Origin: Omnitrophica WOR_2 bacterium RIFCSPLOWO2_12_FULL_51_8
GTDB taxonomy: Bacteria; Omnitrophota; Gorgyraeia; Gygaellales; Profunditerraquicolaceae
Length of the DNA: 21,626 nt
Direction: 5' to 3'
Assembly: GCA_001805895.1 (NCBI GenBank)
Contig: MHHD01000014.1
Coordinates: 1 to 21,626 of the forward strand
Both the position numbers and the translations under genes were made by a program. The notes below the pieces were generated by a model. The model had not been told where the DNA came from. It did no database searches and saw only the letters and a program-made list of their open reading frames with translations. Below, piece after piece: positions 13,001 to 21,064 of the stretch. Numbering within the stretch: the stretch's first letter is position 1; every line of letters begins with the position of its first letter.

Positions 13001-13125
13001 GGATATCAGGTAATCAGGGTATCGGGAAAGGGAGATCAGGGAATCGGGTTATTAGGAATAGAAACAAAACCTGATCCCCTAATATCCTGATACCCAAATC
13101 CTGATAACCTAATACCCTGATAACC
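13001..13125. repeat. Tandem-inverted 8-nt repeat between rnfB and purN (element C)
   Basis: The left arm (13001-13057) is a run of units such as TATCAGGT, AATCAGGG, TATCGGGA, ATCAGGGA and ATCGGGTT. After about 12 bases, the right arm (13070-13125) has the inverse units, such as CCTGATCC, CCTAATAT, CCTGATAC and TGATAACC. The period is about eight. It has the same architecture as elements A and B, but an unrelated unit. Confidence 0.8.
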
Positions 13126-13172
13126 GCATTTAACTTGTTTAATAAGCCTATTATACGAGAGGGAGGATGTAA

Positions 13173-13811
13173 GTGAGGATTGCCGTATTCGCCTCGGGCC
13201 GGGGGACGAATTTCGCTAGCATTGCCAGGGCGGTAAAAAAGGGCAGAGTCAAGGCGGGCCTGGCGCTCTTGGTCTGCGATAACCCTCGGGCCGGCGTGCT
13301 CGGCCGCGCCCGGCGCGCGGGGGTAAAGGTGGCGCTGGTAGAGAGAAAAGATTTCAGTACAAAAGCAGAGTTTGAAAATAAAATTATTCAGTTTTTGGAG
13401 GAGGAAAAAATAGACCTGATTGTCCTGGCCGGCTTTATGCGTATCCTCGGCCCGGGGCTGGTGGCAAAATACCGGAATAAAATCATCAATATCCATCCGG
13501 CCATCCTGCCTTGCTTTAAGGGGGCGCAGGCGATCAAAGACGCCTTTGATTACGGAGCCAAAGTTACGGGCGTAACCGTGCATTTTGTTGACGAGAAAAC
13601 CGACCACGGCCCGATTATTTTGCAGCAGGCGGTAAAAATCTCCCCCTCCGATACCCTGGAATCCTTAGAGGCAAAAATCCACAAAATTGAGCACCGCCTT
13701 TACCCTCGGGCGGTTAAGTTATTTGTAGAAGGCAGGTTGAGCTTGGCAGGCAGGCAGGTCAAGATTACCGCTCCAGAGGCTCCTCCAGCGCCGCCGCGCG
13801 GTTTAAAATAA
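13173..13811 (+). CDS. purN: Phosphoribosylglycinamide formyltransferase
   Basis: A 212-residue enzyme that transfers formyl from 10-formyltetrahydrofolate to GAR in purine synthesis. FASGRGTNF (6-14) is the phosphate-binding loop. The catalytic residues are N106 and H108 in INIHPAILP and D144 in TDHGPII, the same numbers as in E. coli PurN. The start is GTG with GGGAGG six bases away. The last 20 or so residues (after EGRLSL) are an extra Pro- and Ala-rich tail that overlaps the end of the convergent lipoprotein gene by 47 bases. It may be transcribed separately from rnf, because repeat element C intervenes. Confidence 0.95.
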   Translation: MRIAVFASGRGTNFASIARAVKKGRVKAGLALLVCDNPRAGVLGRARRAGVKVALVERKDFSTKAEFENKIIQFLEEEKIDLIVLAGFMRILGPGLVAKYRNKIINIHPAILPCFKGAQAIKDAFDYGAKVTGVTVHFVDEKTDHGPIILQQAVKISPSDTLESLEAKIHKIEHRLYPRAVKLFVEGRLSLAGRQVKITAPEAPPAPPRGLK

Positions 13812-14664
13812 TCCTTTTCTTTTTGGCGAGATTGTTTAATTCCACTTCCTGAAAGTCGCGGAAATTATAGATTTTCAAGGTGTAGGCGATGATCTTCAGC
13901 ACTTCCTTGTCGATATCCGCGTCTTTTTCCACCTCCGGCTTCTGGAATTTCAGGTTGATGCGGTTCTGGATCTGCCCGGTAATGAATTCGCTAAATGACA
14001 CATCTCTGTAATTGATATGCAGGCCTTCGCGGTCTCCGATAATTTCCGGCGCCACCTGCGTCTCCTGCAGCAGGCGGTGCTGGAACTCGCCCTGCGAGAT
14101 AAACCCGTGGAAATATTTTTTAAAATCCTCGTAGGAGAATGTTTCCGTGATCTGGAAGCCGTTGTTGATATCCGCGGTGACCACGCAGACTAATTGCAGT
14201 TCTTGAGCCCGCAGTTTTTCCATGCTGGTCAGGACGCGCATCAAAACCCGGTAAAGCTGATTGATTTTTTCCGCTGCCTGCGGATCGTAACCGGCCTGCT
14301 GGTATTTTATTTTTTCCGGCACCGCCCTCACCAAATAATCCGCCTTGAGGATGCCGTCCTGAAGGTGAGAGAGGTTTTTCTCGACCAGGAACCTTTCAGT
14401 TACCTTCTCCGGCTTATCGGGCTTAACCACGATATCTTCCAGGGGCACATAAATCCAGAGCGTCGCGCCGGACAATTTTGACTTGACGTGGAATTTGTAT
14501 TCGCTGCGGCAGATTTCTTCGATGCCGGCGGGGATATTTTCTTTCAGGTAAGTGGGCTGGGTATAGGAGAAACATCCGGAGAGGAAAAATAATGCCAGGA
14601 GGGAAGTTTTAAGCAGCAGGCCGCGCTTTGCCAAATTCCTTGAAAATCGCTTCGATTTCGTCAT
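13765..14664 (-). CDS. Lipoprotein of unknown function, next to an FtsH-type protease
   Basis: A 299-residue protein with a basic N-terminus, a hydrophobic stretch and the lipobox LSGC, with C31 as the expected lipidated cysteine. The mature part is mixed alpha/beta, without further membrane helices or cysteine motifs: EICRSEYKFHVKSKL and LWIYVPLEDIVV near the start, then ITETFSYEDFKKYFHGF and a helical C-terminus. I do not recognise a family. The start ATG lies inside the FtsH-type gene (56-base overlap), so the two are translationally linked. The pairing suggests a substrate, adaptor or envelope partner of the protease, which is inference. Its 3' end overlaps the purN tail. Confidence 0.8.
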   Translation of the reverse strand: MTKSKRFSRNLAKRGLLLKTSLLALFFLSGCFSYTQPTYLKENIPAGIEEICRSEYKFHVKSKLSGATLWIYVPLEDIVVKPDKPEKVTERFLVEKNLSHLQDGILKADYLVRAVPEKIKYQQAGYDPQAAEKINQLYRVLMRVLTSMEKLRAQELQLVCVVTADINNGFQITETFSYEDFKKYFHGFISQGEFQHRLLQETQVAPEIIGDREGLHINYRDVSFSEFITGQIQNRINLKFQKPEVEKDADIDKEVLKIIAYTLKIYNFRDFQEVELNNLAKKKRIILNRAAALEEPLER

Positions 14665-16294
14665 AATTAAGCTCTTCTTTGGCGATCAGCTCTTTGACTA
14701 AACGGTCCAAGAGCGGCTCTTCTTTTTTGAGCAGCGCGGTAACTTCTTGCAGGCAGGTCTGCAGGACATCCTGAACGTCGTTATCCAGCCGCTCCTTCAT
14801 TGCTTCGGAAATTTGCGGCGATTGGTTAAAGAATGACCTGGCGGCCTGTGTGCCGCTGAAATTTCCGATCAGCCCGGATTTGCCCATCCCTAATTGCCAT
14901 ACCATAGAGTGGGCGGTATTCAGGGCCGCGGTAAAATCTCCGTAGACGCCGCTGGTGGTAGCGCCGAATTTGTTTTTTTCCGCCGCGTAAGAGCCGAGCG
15001 ATATTTTAATGTCATTCAAAAGCTGATGCTGGTCTTCGATAAAGATTTCTTCGCGCTCCGGTATCCAGGTTACCCCGCCGGTGCGGCCGCGGGGGGTAAT
15101 GGTGATTTTAAACACATCCTTGGAGGGAGCCAATAAATAAGTGACGATGGCGTGGCCGGCCTCGTGATAGGCGGTCTGGAGTTTTTCTTTGTCGCTGAGT
15201 TTCAGGCGGCGCTTAATCCCTAAGGCAATCCTCTCGCGCGCGTCGTCAATATCCTTCATAGTGATGACCTGGCGTTTATTGCGCACGGCAATCAGGGCGG
15301 CCTCGCGCACGATATTGGCGATATCCGCCGGGCTGTTGCCCACGGTGATGCGGCTTAAGCGGTCGATCTTCACGTTTACGTCGTCAAATTTTACCTTTTG
15401 CAGGTAGTAGGCAAAGAGTTTCTGGCGGTCTTCCAGGTTGGGTTTATCGACGTAGATTTTGCGGTCAAACCTGCCGGGGCGCAAGAGCGCGGCGTCGAGG
15501 AAATTTTCCGGCATATTACTGGCGCCGATAATCACGATATTCAGTTCTTTCTCCTTCAGGCCGTCCATCTCTACCAGAAGCTGGTTTAGGGTTGTGTTGG
15601 TTTCGGTCTGCCCGCCAAAACCGGTTTCCGCCGCCCGCTGGGCGCCGACAGCGTCGATTTCGTCGATAAAAATGATACAGCCTCCGGAGAGGCCGGCCAG
15701 GCGGCCCGCCTTCTTGAACAAGCTGCGGATCCTGCCCGCACCCACGCCCACGAACATTTCCACGAATTCCGAGCCGGACATGGAGATAAAGGGCAACTTG
15801 GCCTCGGTAGCAATCGCCTTGGCTAAGTAGGTCTTGCCGCAGCCCGGCGGGCCCAGCATCAGGATGCCCCTTAAGATTTTCCCGCCGATGCGCTGTACCT
15901 CGGCGCGGTCAGTAATTAATTTAACGACCTCCAGGGCCTCTTGTTTGGCCTCGTCCATGCCGATGACATCCTGCCAGGTAATGCCTAATTTTTCTCCGGC
16001 GATGGATTTTTTGTTGGTTTGGGTAAAGGACTGGCCTCCGCGTTTATAAAACATCCAGTACATCATATAGGTATAGACAATGCCCTGGATGAGGCCTAAA
16101 ATCCCCCAGGTAAACATCTGCAAGGGGATGATTGCCAGCTGGGATTGGCGCAGGTAGGATTCGGATTCGTTCCAGGCCTGGATGCCGTTGGTGATGGTTA
16201 CCACCATTCCCACCAGCACCATAAAGGCCAGGGTAAAGAGGATAATCCTGATCCAGTAGAGTTCCAGGAAATACTTGATTTTTCTCCAGCGCAT
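14609..16294 (-). CDS. FtsH-type membrane AAA+ zinc metalloprotease (divergent paralogue)
   Basis: A 561-residue protein with two N-terminal membrane helices (about 15-35 and 60-83), an AAA+ domain and an M41 peptidase domain. Walker A is GPPGCGKT (148-155) and Walker B IIFIDEID (207-214). The pore loop lies in EFVEMFVGVGA, and the arginine fingers are R272 and R275. The zinc site is HEAGH (377-381), with D453 as the likely third ligand. Family members extract and degrade membrane and soluble proteins using ATP. It is shorter than E. coli FtsH (644 residues). It differs in the second helical region, where NSPADIANIVREAAL replaces the usual GFSGADLANLVNEAAL. This suggests a paralogue rather than the housekeeping FtsH. 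It has its own promoter, and the lipoprotein gene overlaps its end. Confidence 0.93.
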   Translation of the reverse strand: MRWRKIKYFLELYWIRIILFTLAFMVLVGMVVTITNGIQAWNESESYLRQSQLAIIPLQMFTWGILGLIQGIVYTYMMYWMFYKRGGQSFTQTNKKSIAGEKLGITWQDVIGMDEAKQEALEVVKLITDRAEVQRIGGKILRGILMLGPPGCGKTYLAKAIATEAKLPFISMSGSEFVEMFVGVGAGRIRSLFKKAGRLAGLSGGCIIFIDEIDAVGAQRAAETGFGGQTETNTTLNQLLVEMDGLKEKELNIVIIGASNMPENFLDAALLRPGRFDRKIYVDKPNLEDRQKLFAYYLQKVKFDDVNVKIDRLSRITVGNSPADIANIVREAALIAVRNKRQVITMKDIDDARERIALGIKRRLKLSDKEKLQTAYHEAGHAIVTYLLAPSKDVFKITITPRGRTGGVTWIPEREEIFIEDQHQLLNDIKISLGSYAAEKNKFGATTSGVYGDFTAALNTAHSMVWQLGMGKSGLIGNFSGTQAARSFFNQSPQISEAMKERLDNDVQDVLQTCLQEVTALLKKEEPLLDRLVKELIAKEELNYDEIEAIFKEFGKARPAA

Positions 16295-16301
16295 AGCAAT
16301 A

Positions 16302-16330
16302 AAAATAGCATACTAAATTCGCGAAGTCAA
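16302..16330 (-). promoter_or_regulatory. Promoter of the FtsH-type gene
   Basis: On the minus strand, TTGACT (complement of 16325-16330), 17 bases, then TATTTT (complement of 16302-16307). The -10 box is only eight bases from the ATG, so the mRNA would be nearly leaderless. Confidence 0.5.
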
Positions 16331-16338
16331 ACCTTTTC

Positions 16339-16366
16339 TTGACTTGGCGGAATTATTGTGTATAAT
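16339..16366 (+). promoter_or_regulatory. Promoter of eno-ftsB
   Basis: TTGACT (16339-16344), a 16-base spacer and a perfect TATAAT (16361-16366). The leader is about 15 bases and carries AGGAGA (16377-16382). It lies back to back with the FtsH-type promoter; the two -35 boxes are eight bases apart. Confidence 0.75.
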
Positions 16367-16387
16367 GTGCTTCCACAGGAGATACAG

Positions 16388-17650
16388 ATGCTTAGAATCA
16401 AGAAAGTGCGCGCCAGGGAAATCTTAGATTCCAGGGGAAATCCGACTGTTGAGGCGGATGTCATTTTGGATAACGGAATTCTGGGCCGGGCAGCCGTGCC
16501 TTCCGGCGCTTCCACCGGGGAAAAGGAAGCTTTGGAATTACGCGACGGCGATCAGAAACGGTATTTAGGTAAGGGTGTCTTAAGGGCAGCGCAGAACGTC
16601 AATAACGTAATTGATTCCAGGATAAAGGGTTTAAGCCCTGATTATAAAAGGATTGACCAGATGTTGATTAAATTGGATGGCACTGAGTCCAAGTCGAATC
16701 TGGGCGCCAATGCGATCCTGGCGGTATCCCTGGCTGTGGCCAAGGCCGCCGCGCTCTCCAAGAAACAACCCCTGTATAAATTCCTCGGCGGAGAAAAGGC
16801 AAAAATCCTGCCGGTGCCGCTGATGAATATTCTAAACGGCGGCCTGCACGCGGACAATAACCTTGACCTGCAGGAATTTATGATTGCGCCGCTGGGCCTG
16901 CCGACTTTCCGCGAGGCCTTGCGAGGGGCGGATGAGGTCTTCCATCACCTCAAATCCATCTTGAAATCAAAAGGGCTCTCTACTTCCGTGGGCGATGAAG
17001 GCGGTTTTGCCCCTAACCTCAATTCCAATCAGGAGGCTTTGGATCTGCTCATCCAGGCGATTGAAAAAGCGGGGTACCGGCCGGGAAAGGATATTTGCTT
17101 AGCCCTGGATTGCGCCGCCAGCTCTTTTTATGAAAATAACGGCTACCGGTTCGAAAATTCAAGGAAGACCTCCGCGGACTTAATCCAGGTTTACCTTAAT
17201 TGGAGCGCCAAATACCCGCTCGTTTCCATCGAAGACGGCCTTTCCGAGCATGACTGGCCGGGCTGGCAGGAAATGACCAGGCAGCTGGGCGGGAAATTAC
17301 AGTTGGTAGGCGACGATATCTTTGTTACTAACCCGAAAATTTTCAAAAAAGGCATTGCGGAAAAAATCGCTAATGCTATACTAATAAAGGTTAACCAGAT
17401 CGGCTCGCTTTCGGAAACGTTGGAGGCGATCGAGATTGCCAGAAAAAATAAATACAAGGCGATTATCTCGCACCGCTCCGGCGAGACCGAAGATACATCA
17501 ATCGCCCATCTGGCAGTTGCCTGCGGCACCGGGCAGATCAAGACCGGCTCGCTTTCGCGCACCGACCGCGTCTGTAAATACAACGAGCTCCTGCGCATCG
17601 AGGAAGAGCTGGGCAAGAAGGCAGTATACGCGGGGACGCTTTGGAAGTAG
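16388..17650 (+). CDS. eno: Enolase
   Basis: A 420-residue glycolytic enzyme that interconverts 2-phosphoglycerate and phosphoenolpyruvate. Key parts are intact: SGASTGEKEALELRDGD (39-55), H154 in GGLHADNN, E204 in VGDEGGFAPN and the catalytic lysine K334 in LIKVNQIGSLSETL. The C-terminal signature SHRSGETEDTSIAHLAV follows. I chose ATG 16388, with AGGAGA six bases upstream. The in-frame ATG at 16358 overlaps the -10 box and cannot be in the transcript. It is followed four bases later by ftsB, a common pairing. Confidence 0.98.
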   Translation: MLRIKKVRAREILDSRGNPTVEADVILDNGILGRAAVPSGASTGEKEALELRDGDQKRYLGKGVLRAAQNVNNVIDSRIKGLSPDYKRIDQMLIKLDGTESKSNLGANAILAVSLAVAKAAALSKKQPLYKFLGGEKAKILPVPLMNILNGGLHADNNLDLQEFMIAPLGLPTFREALRGADEVFHHLKSILKSKGLSTSVGDEGGFAPNLNSNQEALDLLIQAIEKAGYRPGKDICLALDCAASSFYENNGYRFENSRKTSADLIQVYLNWSAKYPLVSIEDGLSEHDWPGWQEMTRQLGGKLQLVGDDIFVTNPKIFKKGIAEKIANAILIKVNQIGSLSETLEAIEIARKNKYKAIISHRSGETEDTSIAHLAVACGTGQIKTGSLSRTDRVCKYNELLRIEEELGKKAVYAGTLWK

Positions 17651-17653
17651 ATA

Positions 17654-17935
17654 ATGCTGCCGAAATTGAAAAAGGCATTTTGGGTTTTAGGCGCCGGCGT
17701 ATTCCTGTTGATGATTTTTCTGCCGGGATTTTCCAAGCTGCAGGAACTAAAAGACAAAAACCGCGAGTTGGAAGTTAAGATCAAGCGCTTGAAAATTAAC
17801 AACGCGCTGATGGAGCAGGAACTGGGGCTGCTGGAGAGCGACCCGGTTTATCAGGAAAGGGTGGCCCGGGAAAAGTTAGGGGTAGTCAAAAAAGGCGAGA
17901 TCCCGATCAAGGTCCTGCCGCAGAGAAGACAGTAG
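17654..17935 (+). CDS. ftsB: Septum formation initiator FtsB/DivIC-type protein
   Basis: A 93-residue bitopic membrane protein with a short basic N-terminus, one membrane helix (about 9-27), a coiled coil with Leu/Ile heptads (about 29-65) and the conserved C-terminal ESDPVYQERVAREKLGVVKKGE. FtsB/DivIC joins FtsL and FtsQ/DivIB in the divisome and helps activate septal peptidoglycan synthesis. It lies four bases after eno and shares its promoter. No terminator is evident after it. Confidence 0.9.
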   Translation: MLPKLKKAFWVLGAGVFLLMIFLPGFSKLQELKDKNRELEVKIKRLKINNALMEQELGLLESDPVYQERVAREKLGVVKKGEIPIKVLPQRRQ

Positions 17936-17999
17936 TGAGGGATGAGTAAGGAACGCCGTGAAATAGAAAAATAAGTATAGATAAAGCAACAACCGTTCT

Positions 18000-18028
18000 T
18001 TGGAAAAAAGTATTGAATAAGCTATAGT
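18000..18028 (+). promoter_or_regulatory. Promoter of initiator tRNA-Met
   Basis: TTGGAA (18000-18005), 17 bases, then TATAGT (18023-18028). The following GAGTGACA and the preceding TTGAAT are shared with the leader of tRNA-Phe (1307-1330). Confidence 0.6.
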
Positions 18029-18037
18029 GAGTGACAT

Positions 18038-18099
18038 TCGCGGGGTGGAGTCCTTCGGCAAGCTCAGGATTCCACCTTGAGGCATATCGCGGGGTGGAG
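18038..18099. repeat. 13-bp duplication of the tRNA 5' end flanking a small palindromic insert
   Basis: TCGCGGGGTGGAG occurs at 18038-18050 and again at 18087-18099, where it is the start of the tRNA. The 36 bases between contain CCTTCGGCAAGCTCAGG (18051-18068), and GTGGAGTCCT pairs imperfectly with AGGATTCCAC. It looks like an insertion that duplicated its target and left the tRNA intact. Confidence 0.7.
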
Positions 18100-18161
18100 C
18101 AGCCTGGTAGCTCGGAAGGCTCATAACCTTCAGGTCCTGAGTTCAAATCTCAGCCCCGCAA
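18088..18161 (+). tRNA. Initiator tRNA-Met (anticodon CAT)
   Basis: A cloverleaf with the initiator hallmark: C1 opposite A72, so the first acceptor pair is unpaired. The acceptor is CGCGGGG/CCCCGCA. The D stem GAGC/GCTC has the A11-U24 pair. The anticodon stem GAAGG/CCTTC holds the loop CTCATAA, and the T stem is CTGAG/CTCAG. The usual run of three G-C pairs next to the anticodon loop is reduced to two, because position 29-41 is A-U. CCA is not encoded. Confidence 0.95.
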
Positions 18162-18170
18162 AATCAAAGC

Positions 18171-18207
18171 AAAGCCCGTCAGTATTTTGACGGGCTTTTG
18201 TTTGTTT
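18171..18207 (+). terminator. Intrinsic terminator after tRNA-Met
   Basis: AAAGCCCGTCA (18171-18181) pairs with TGACGGGCTTT (18188-18198), followed by a T-rich tract TTTTGTTTGTTTG. Confidence 0.9.
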
Positions 18208-18253
18208 GAAATTCGCTTGAAAATGTAAGTTGGCTGTGGTAAGTTAACATACG

Positions 18254-20917
18254 ATGCAAGAAAAACTCTGGGAATTTACGGATAATGCAGGCAGTTTCGC
18301 CTCCGGCAGCGCGGATAAGCTCAAGAGTTTATACTTCCCGCTCTGCAATGAAAAGATTATGTCCTGCGTGACGGTTGACCTGCACGGTGATATCAAAAGC
18401 GGGCAGGGGCATTTTCTCCTCCAGCCGGTCTCGCGCATTGACTTAAGTAATCTGCGGACGTCGCGGAACTTCTGGGTATGCCTTGGTCCCGGGAATGCCT
18501 GGTCGGCTTGCGGCGTATCCAAGGATTTAAAACAGATTCAACAGGATGAATTCCATTTAGAGGCCGGCCTGCTCTGGCAGGAGGTAAGCCGCGAGAATAA
18601 GAAAGCCGGCCTAGCCGCAAAAATCCTTTCCTTTGTCCCTGCCTCAGGCGAACCAGTGGAAATCATGCGGGTGACGCTGGCCAATACCGGCGCCAGAGAA
18701 ATCAAATTGACCCCCTTTGCCGCCATACCTATATATGGCCGGGGGGCGCAGAGCCTGCGCGACCACCGCCAGGTTACCTCTTTGCTGCAGCGCGTTAGCT
18801 TGCATAAATATGGTGTCATTGTTAAGCCCACGCTTTCCTTTAACGAGGCCGGGCACCAGCCGAACAAAACCAATTATTTTGTTTTGGGCTGGGATGAGCA
18901 GGGAGGCGCGCCGCAATATACTTACCCGACGCAAGAAGGCTTTACCGGCGAGGCCGGAGATTTAGAGGCCCCGGAAAGCGTCTTAAAAAATCTCACTCCC
19001 CAAAAAGAAAATATTCAGGGCAAAGAGGCGATGGGGGCCTTGCGTTTTAAAGAAATTACCTTAGTCCGCGGGGAAAGCAAATCATACATTGTAGTGATGG
19101 GGATCGCTCAGGAGGCAGAGGAGATAAAAGAGATTCTCGCTAAATTCAATCGTTTAGCCAAGGTAGAGGCCGCATTAGCAGAGACTAAAAGTTATTGGGT
19201 GAAGCTTAGCCGGCAGATCGATCTGGAGAGCGGCGATCGGGATTTTGATCGCTGGTTTCGCTGGGTGAGTATCCAGCCCGCCTTACGCCGGATTTTCGGC
19301 TGTTCCTTTCTGCCGGACTTTGATTACGGCAAAGGCGGCCGCGGCTGGCGCGATTTATGGCAGGATTGCTTAGGGATGATCTTAAGCCAGCCGCAGGAGG
19401 CGCGCAAACTGCTGGTAAATAATTTTTCCGGAGTGCGCATCGACGGTTCCAACGCCACGATCATCGGCACAGGACAGGGAGAATTTATCTCTGACCGCAA
19501 CAATATCAGCCGGGTGTGGATGGACCACGGGGTCTGGCCAATGCTCACCCTGGATTTATATTTGCAGGAGACCGGCGATTGGCAAATCTTGTTTGCCCAA
19601 GTTCCCTATTTCCGCGACCATCAGCTTAACCGCGCCGGGAAAATTGACCGACTGTGGAATGTGGATTATGGCGCTCAATTAAAAACTGCCTCCGGGAAAA
19701 TTTATCGCGGGACCATTCTGGAGCACCTTTTAGTAGAAAATTTAGCGCAGTTTTTTAATGTGGGCGCGCATAATTATGCGCGCCTTGAGGGCGCGGACTG
19801 GAATGACGGTTTGGATATGGCTAAGGAAAACGGCGAAAGCGTGGCATTCTCGGCGATGTACGCGCACAATTTAAAATTGCTGGCAGATTTATTGCGCAAG
19901 TCAAAGCAGACCAAAATTACCGTGCTCAGGGAATTAAAAATACTTTTGCAAAAAGTTAACTCTGCGGATGCGCCGGCTAAACGCAGGATTCTCGCCAGCT
20001 ATTTTGCGGCCACGGAAAAAAGTGTTTCCGGAAAAAAAGTCAAGCTGGATGCCGCCACTCTCGCCGCTGATTTAGATGCCAAGGCCGAGGCGATAGCTCA
20101 GCCTATCCGTCAGCGCGAATGGCTCAGATACGGTTTCTTTAACGGCTATTACGATAACCAGAAAAAACGGGTAGAGGGCAGGCAGGGCAGGCTGACAAAA
20201 ATGTGCCTGGCTTCTCAGGTGTTTCCGATTATGGGCGGGGTGGCGCAGGATTGGCAGGTAGAAAAAATATTGCAGGGCGTAAAGCGCTATCTTTTTGATA
20301 AAAAATTGGGCGGAATCCATCTGAACACTGATTTTAGGAGCGAACAGCACGACTTGGGCCGGGCATTCTCTTTTAGTTATGGGGATAAGGAAAACGGGGC
20401 GATCTTTAATCATATGGCGGTGATGTTTGCTTATGCTTTATATCGGCGCGGCTATGCCACAGAGGGCGAGAAGGTTTTACGCTCCATTTACCGGATGAGC
20501 ATGGATAGCGCAAAGGCCAAAATTTACCCCTGCCTGCCGGAGTACTTTAATTTAGCCGGACAGGGGATGTACGCATATTTGACCGGCTCAGCCAGCTGGT
20601 TTATCCTTACGCTCCTGACGCAGTCTTTCGGCATACGCGGCTCAAACGGCGATTTGCTGATTGCCCCGCAATTAAGCCCGGCGCAATTTAAAGATTCCGC
20701 GCAGATCAGCATCGAGCGCAGCTTTGCCAACCGCCGGCTGCGGGTAATTTTTTCCAACCCCAAAAAAATCCGCCGCGGTAAATACAAAATAGCGCAAGCC
20801 AGCCTGAACCAGCGCCGCCTCTCCAAAAACGATACTCCCCGGATACTCATCCCCCGCCGCACTATCTTAAACCTTCCTGCGGGCAAGACCAATCTCATCA
20901 ATATCGCCTTAGGGTAA
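18254..20917 (+). CDS. GH94-family glycoside phosphorylase (cellobiose/chitobiose phosphorylase-like)
   Basis: An 887-residue cytoplasmic enzyme expected to split a beta-glucoside with phosphate, giving glucose-1-phosphate or a similar sugar phosphate. An N-terminal beta-sandwich (about 1-290) leads through a helical linker into an (alpha/alpha)6 barrel. Barrel motifs are YGKGGRGWRDLWQDCLG (358-374) and GADWNDGLD (513-521), in which D518 is the likely catalytic acid. FSYGDKENGAIFNH and the final beta domain follow. The linkage and acceptor cannot be read; cellobionate, laminaribiose and cyclic-glucan enzymes share this fold. The C-terminal 45 residues are unusually basic. The ATG has no Shine-Dalgarno sequence. 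A weak TTGAAA (18217) and TAAGTT (18240) would place the transcript start at the ATG. No sugar transporter is adjacent. Confidence 0.88.
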   Translation: MQEKLWEFTDNAGSFASGSADKLKSLYFPLCNEKIMSCVTVDLHGDIKSGQGHFLLQPVSRIDLSNLRTSRNFWVCLGPGNAWSACGVSKDLKQIQQDEFHLEAGLLWQEVSRENKKAGLAAKILSFVPASGEPVEIMRVTLANTGAREIKLTPFAAIPIYGRGAQSLRDHRQVTSLLQRVSLHKYGVIVKPTLSFNEAGHQPNKTNYFVLGWDEQGGAPQYTYPTQEGFTGEAGDLEAPESVLKNLTPQKENIQGKEAMGALRFKEITLVRGESKSYIVVMGIAQEAEEIKEILAKFNRLAKVEAALAETKSYWVKLSRQIDLESGDRDFDRWFRWVSIQPALRRIFGCSFLPDFDYGKGGRGWRDLWQDCLGMILSQPQEARKLLVNNFSGVRIDGSNATIIGTGQGEFISDRNNISRVWMDHGVWPMLTLDLYLQETGDWQILFAQVPYFRDHQLNRAGKIDRLWNVDYGAQLKTASGKIYRGTILEHLLVENLAQFFNVGAHNYARLEGADWNDGLDMAKENGESVAFSAMYAHNLKLLADLLRKSKQTKITVLRELKILLQKVNSADAPAKRRILASYFAATEKSVSGKKVKLDAATLAADLDAKAEAIAQPIRQREWLRYGFFNGYYDNQKKRVEGRQGRLTKMCLASQVFPIMGGVAQDWQVEKILQGVKRYLFDKKLGGIHLNTDFRSEQHDLGRAFSFSYGDKENGAIFNHMAVMFAYALYRRGYATEGEKVLRSIYRMSMDSAKAKIYPCLPEYFNLAGQGMYAYLTGSASWFILTLLTQSFGIRGSNGDLLIAPQLSPAQFKDSAQISIERSFANRRLRVIFSNPKKIRRGKYKIAQASLNQRRLSKNDTPRILIPRRTILNLPAGKTNLINIALG

Positions 20918-20946
20918 TTGAATTGGCCTTTTTTGCCTTTTTTTGA

Positions 20947-20975
20947 TTGCTAAAAGAGCTTAATTTTGTTATAAT
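20947..20975 (+). promoter_or_regulatory. Promoter of purB
   Basis: TTGCTA (20947-20952), 17 bases, then TATAAT (20970-20975). It predicts a start near 20982 and a leader of about 110 bases before the purB ATG. Confidence 0.65.
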
Positions 20976-20997
20976 TATAATCCCTTGGAATGAACAC

Positions 20998-21064
20998 CTT
21001 GGCCTATTATGCGCCCAATCCTATCGGATGGATTGGTGCGCCGCCCATTGCGGCGAGGGCCAAG
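20998..21064 (+). promoter_or_regulatory. Branched RNA structure in the purB leader (candidate cis-regulator)
   Basis: CTTGGCC (20998-21004) pairs perfectly with GGCCAAG (21058-21064) and closes a domain holding two hairpins. P2 is GCGCCCAATCC (21011-21021) with GGATTGGTGCGC (21030-21041), with one bulged base. P3 is CGCCGC (21039-21044) with GCGGCG (21050-21055). P2 and P3 compete for three bases. The Shine-Dalgarno sequence AAGGAG lies 15 bases downstream. It matches no riboswitch class I can name. An alternative is that this stretch is coding, since the purB frame is open from an ATG at 20990. Confidence 0.45.

Noticed and set aside
16358..16387. Upstream ATG for enolase
   Set aside because: It overlaps the -10 box, and the family start is at 16388 with a good Shine-Dalgarno sequence.
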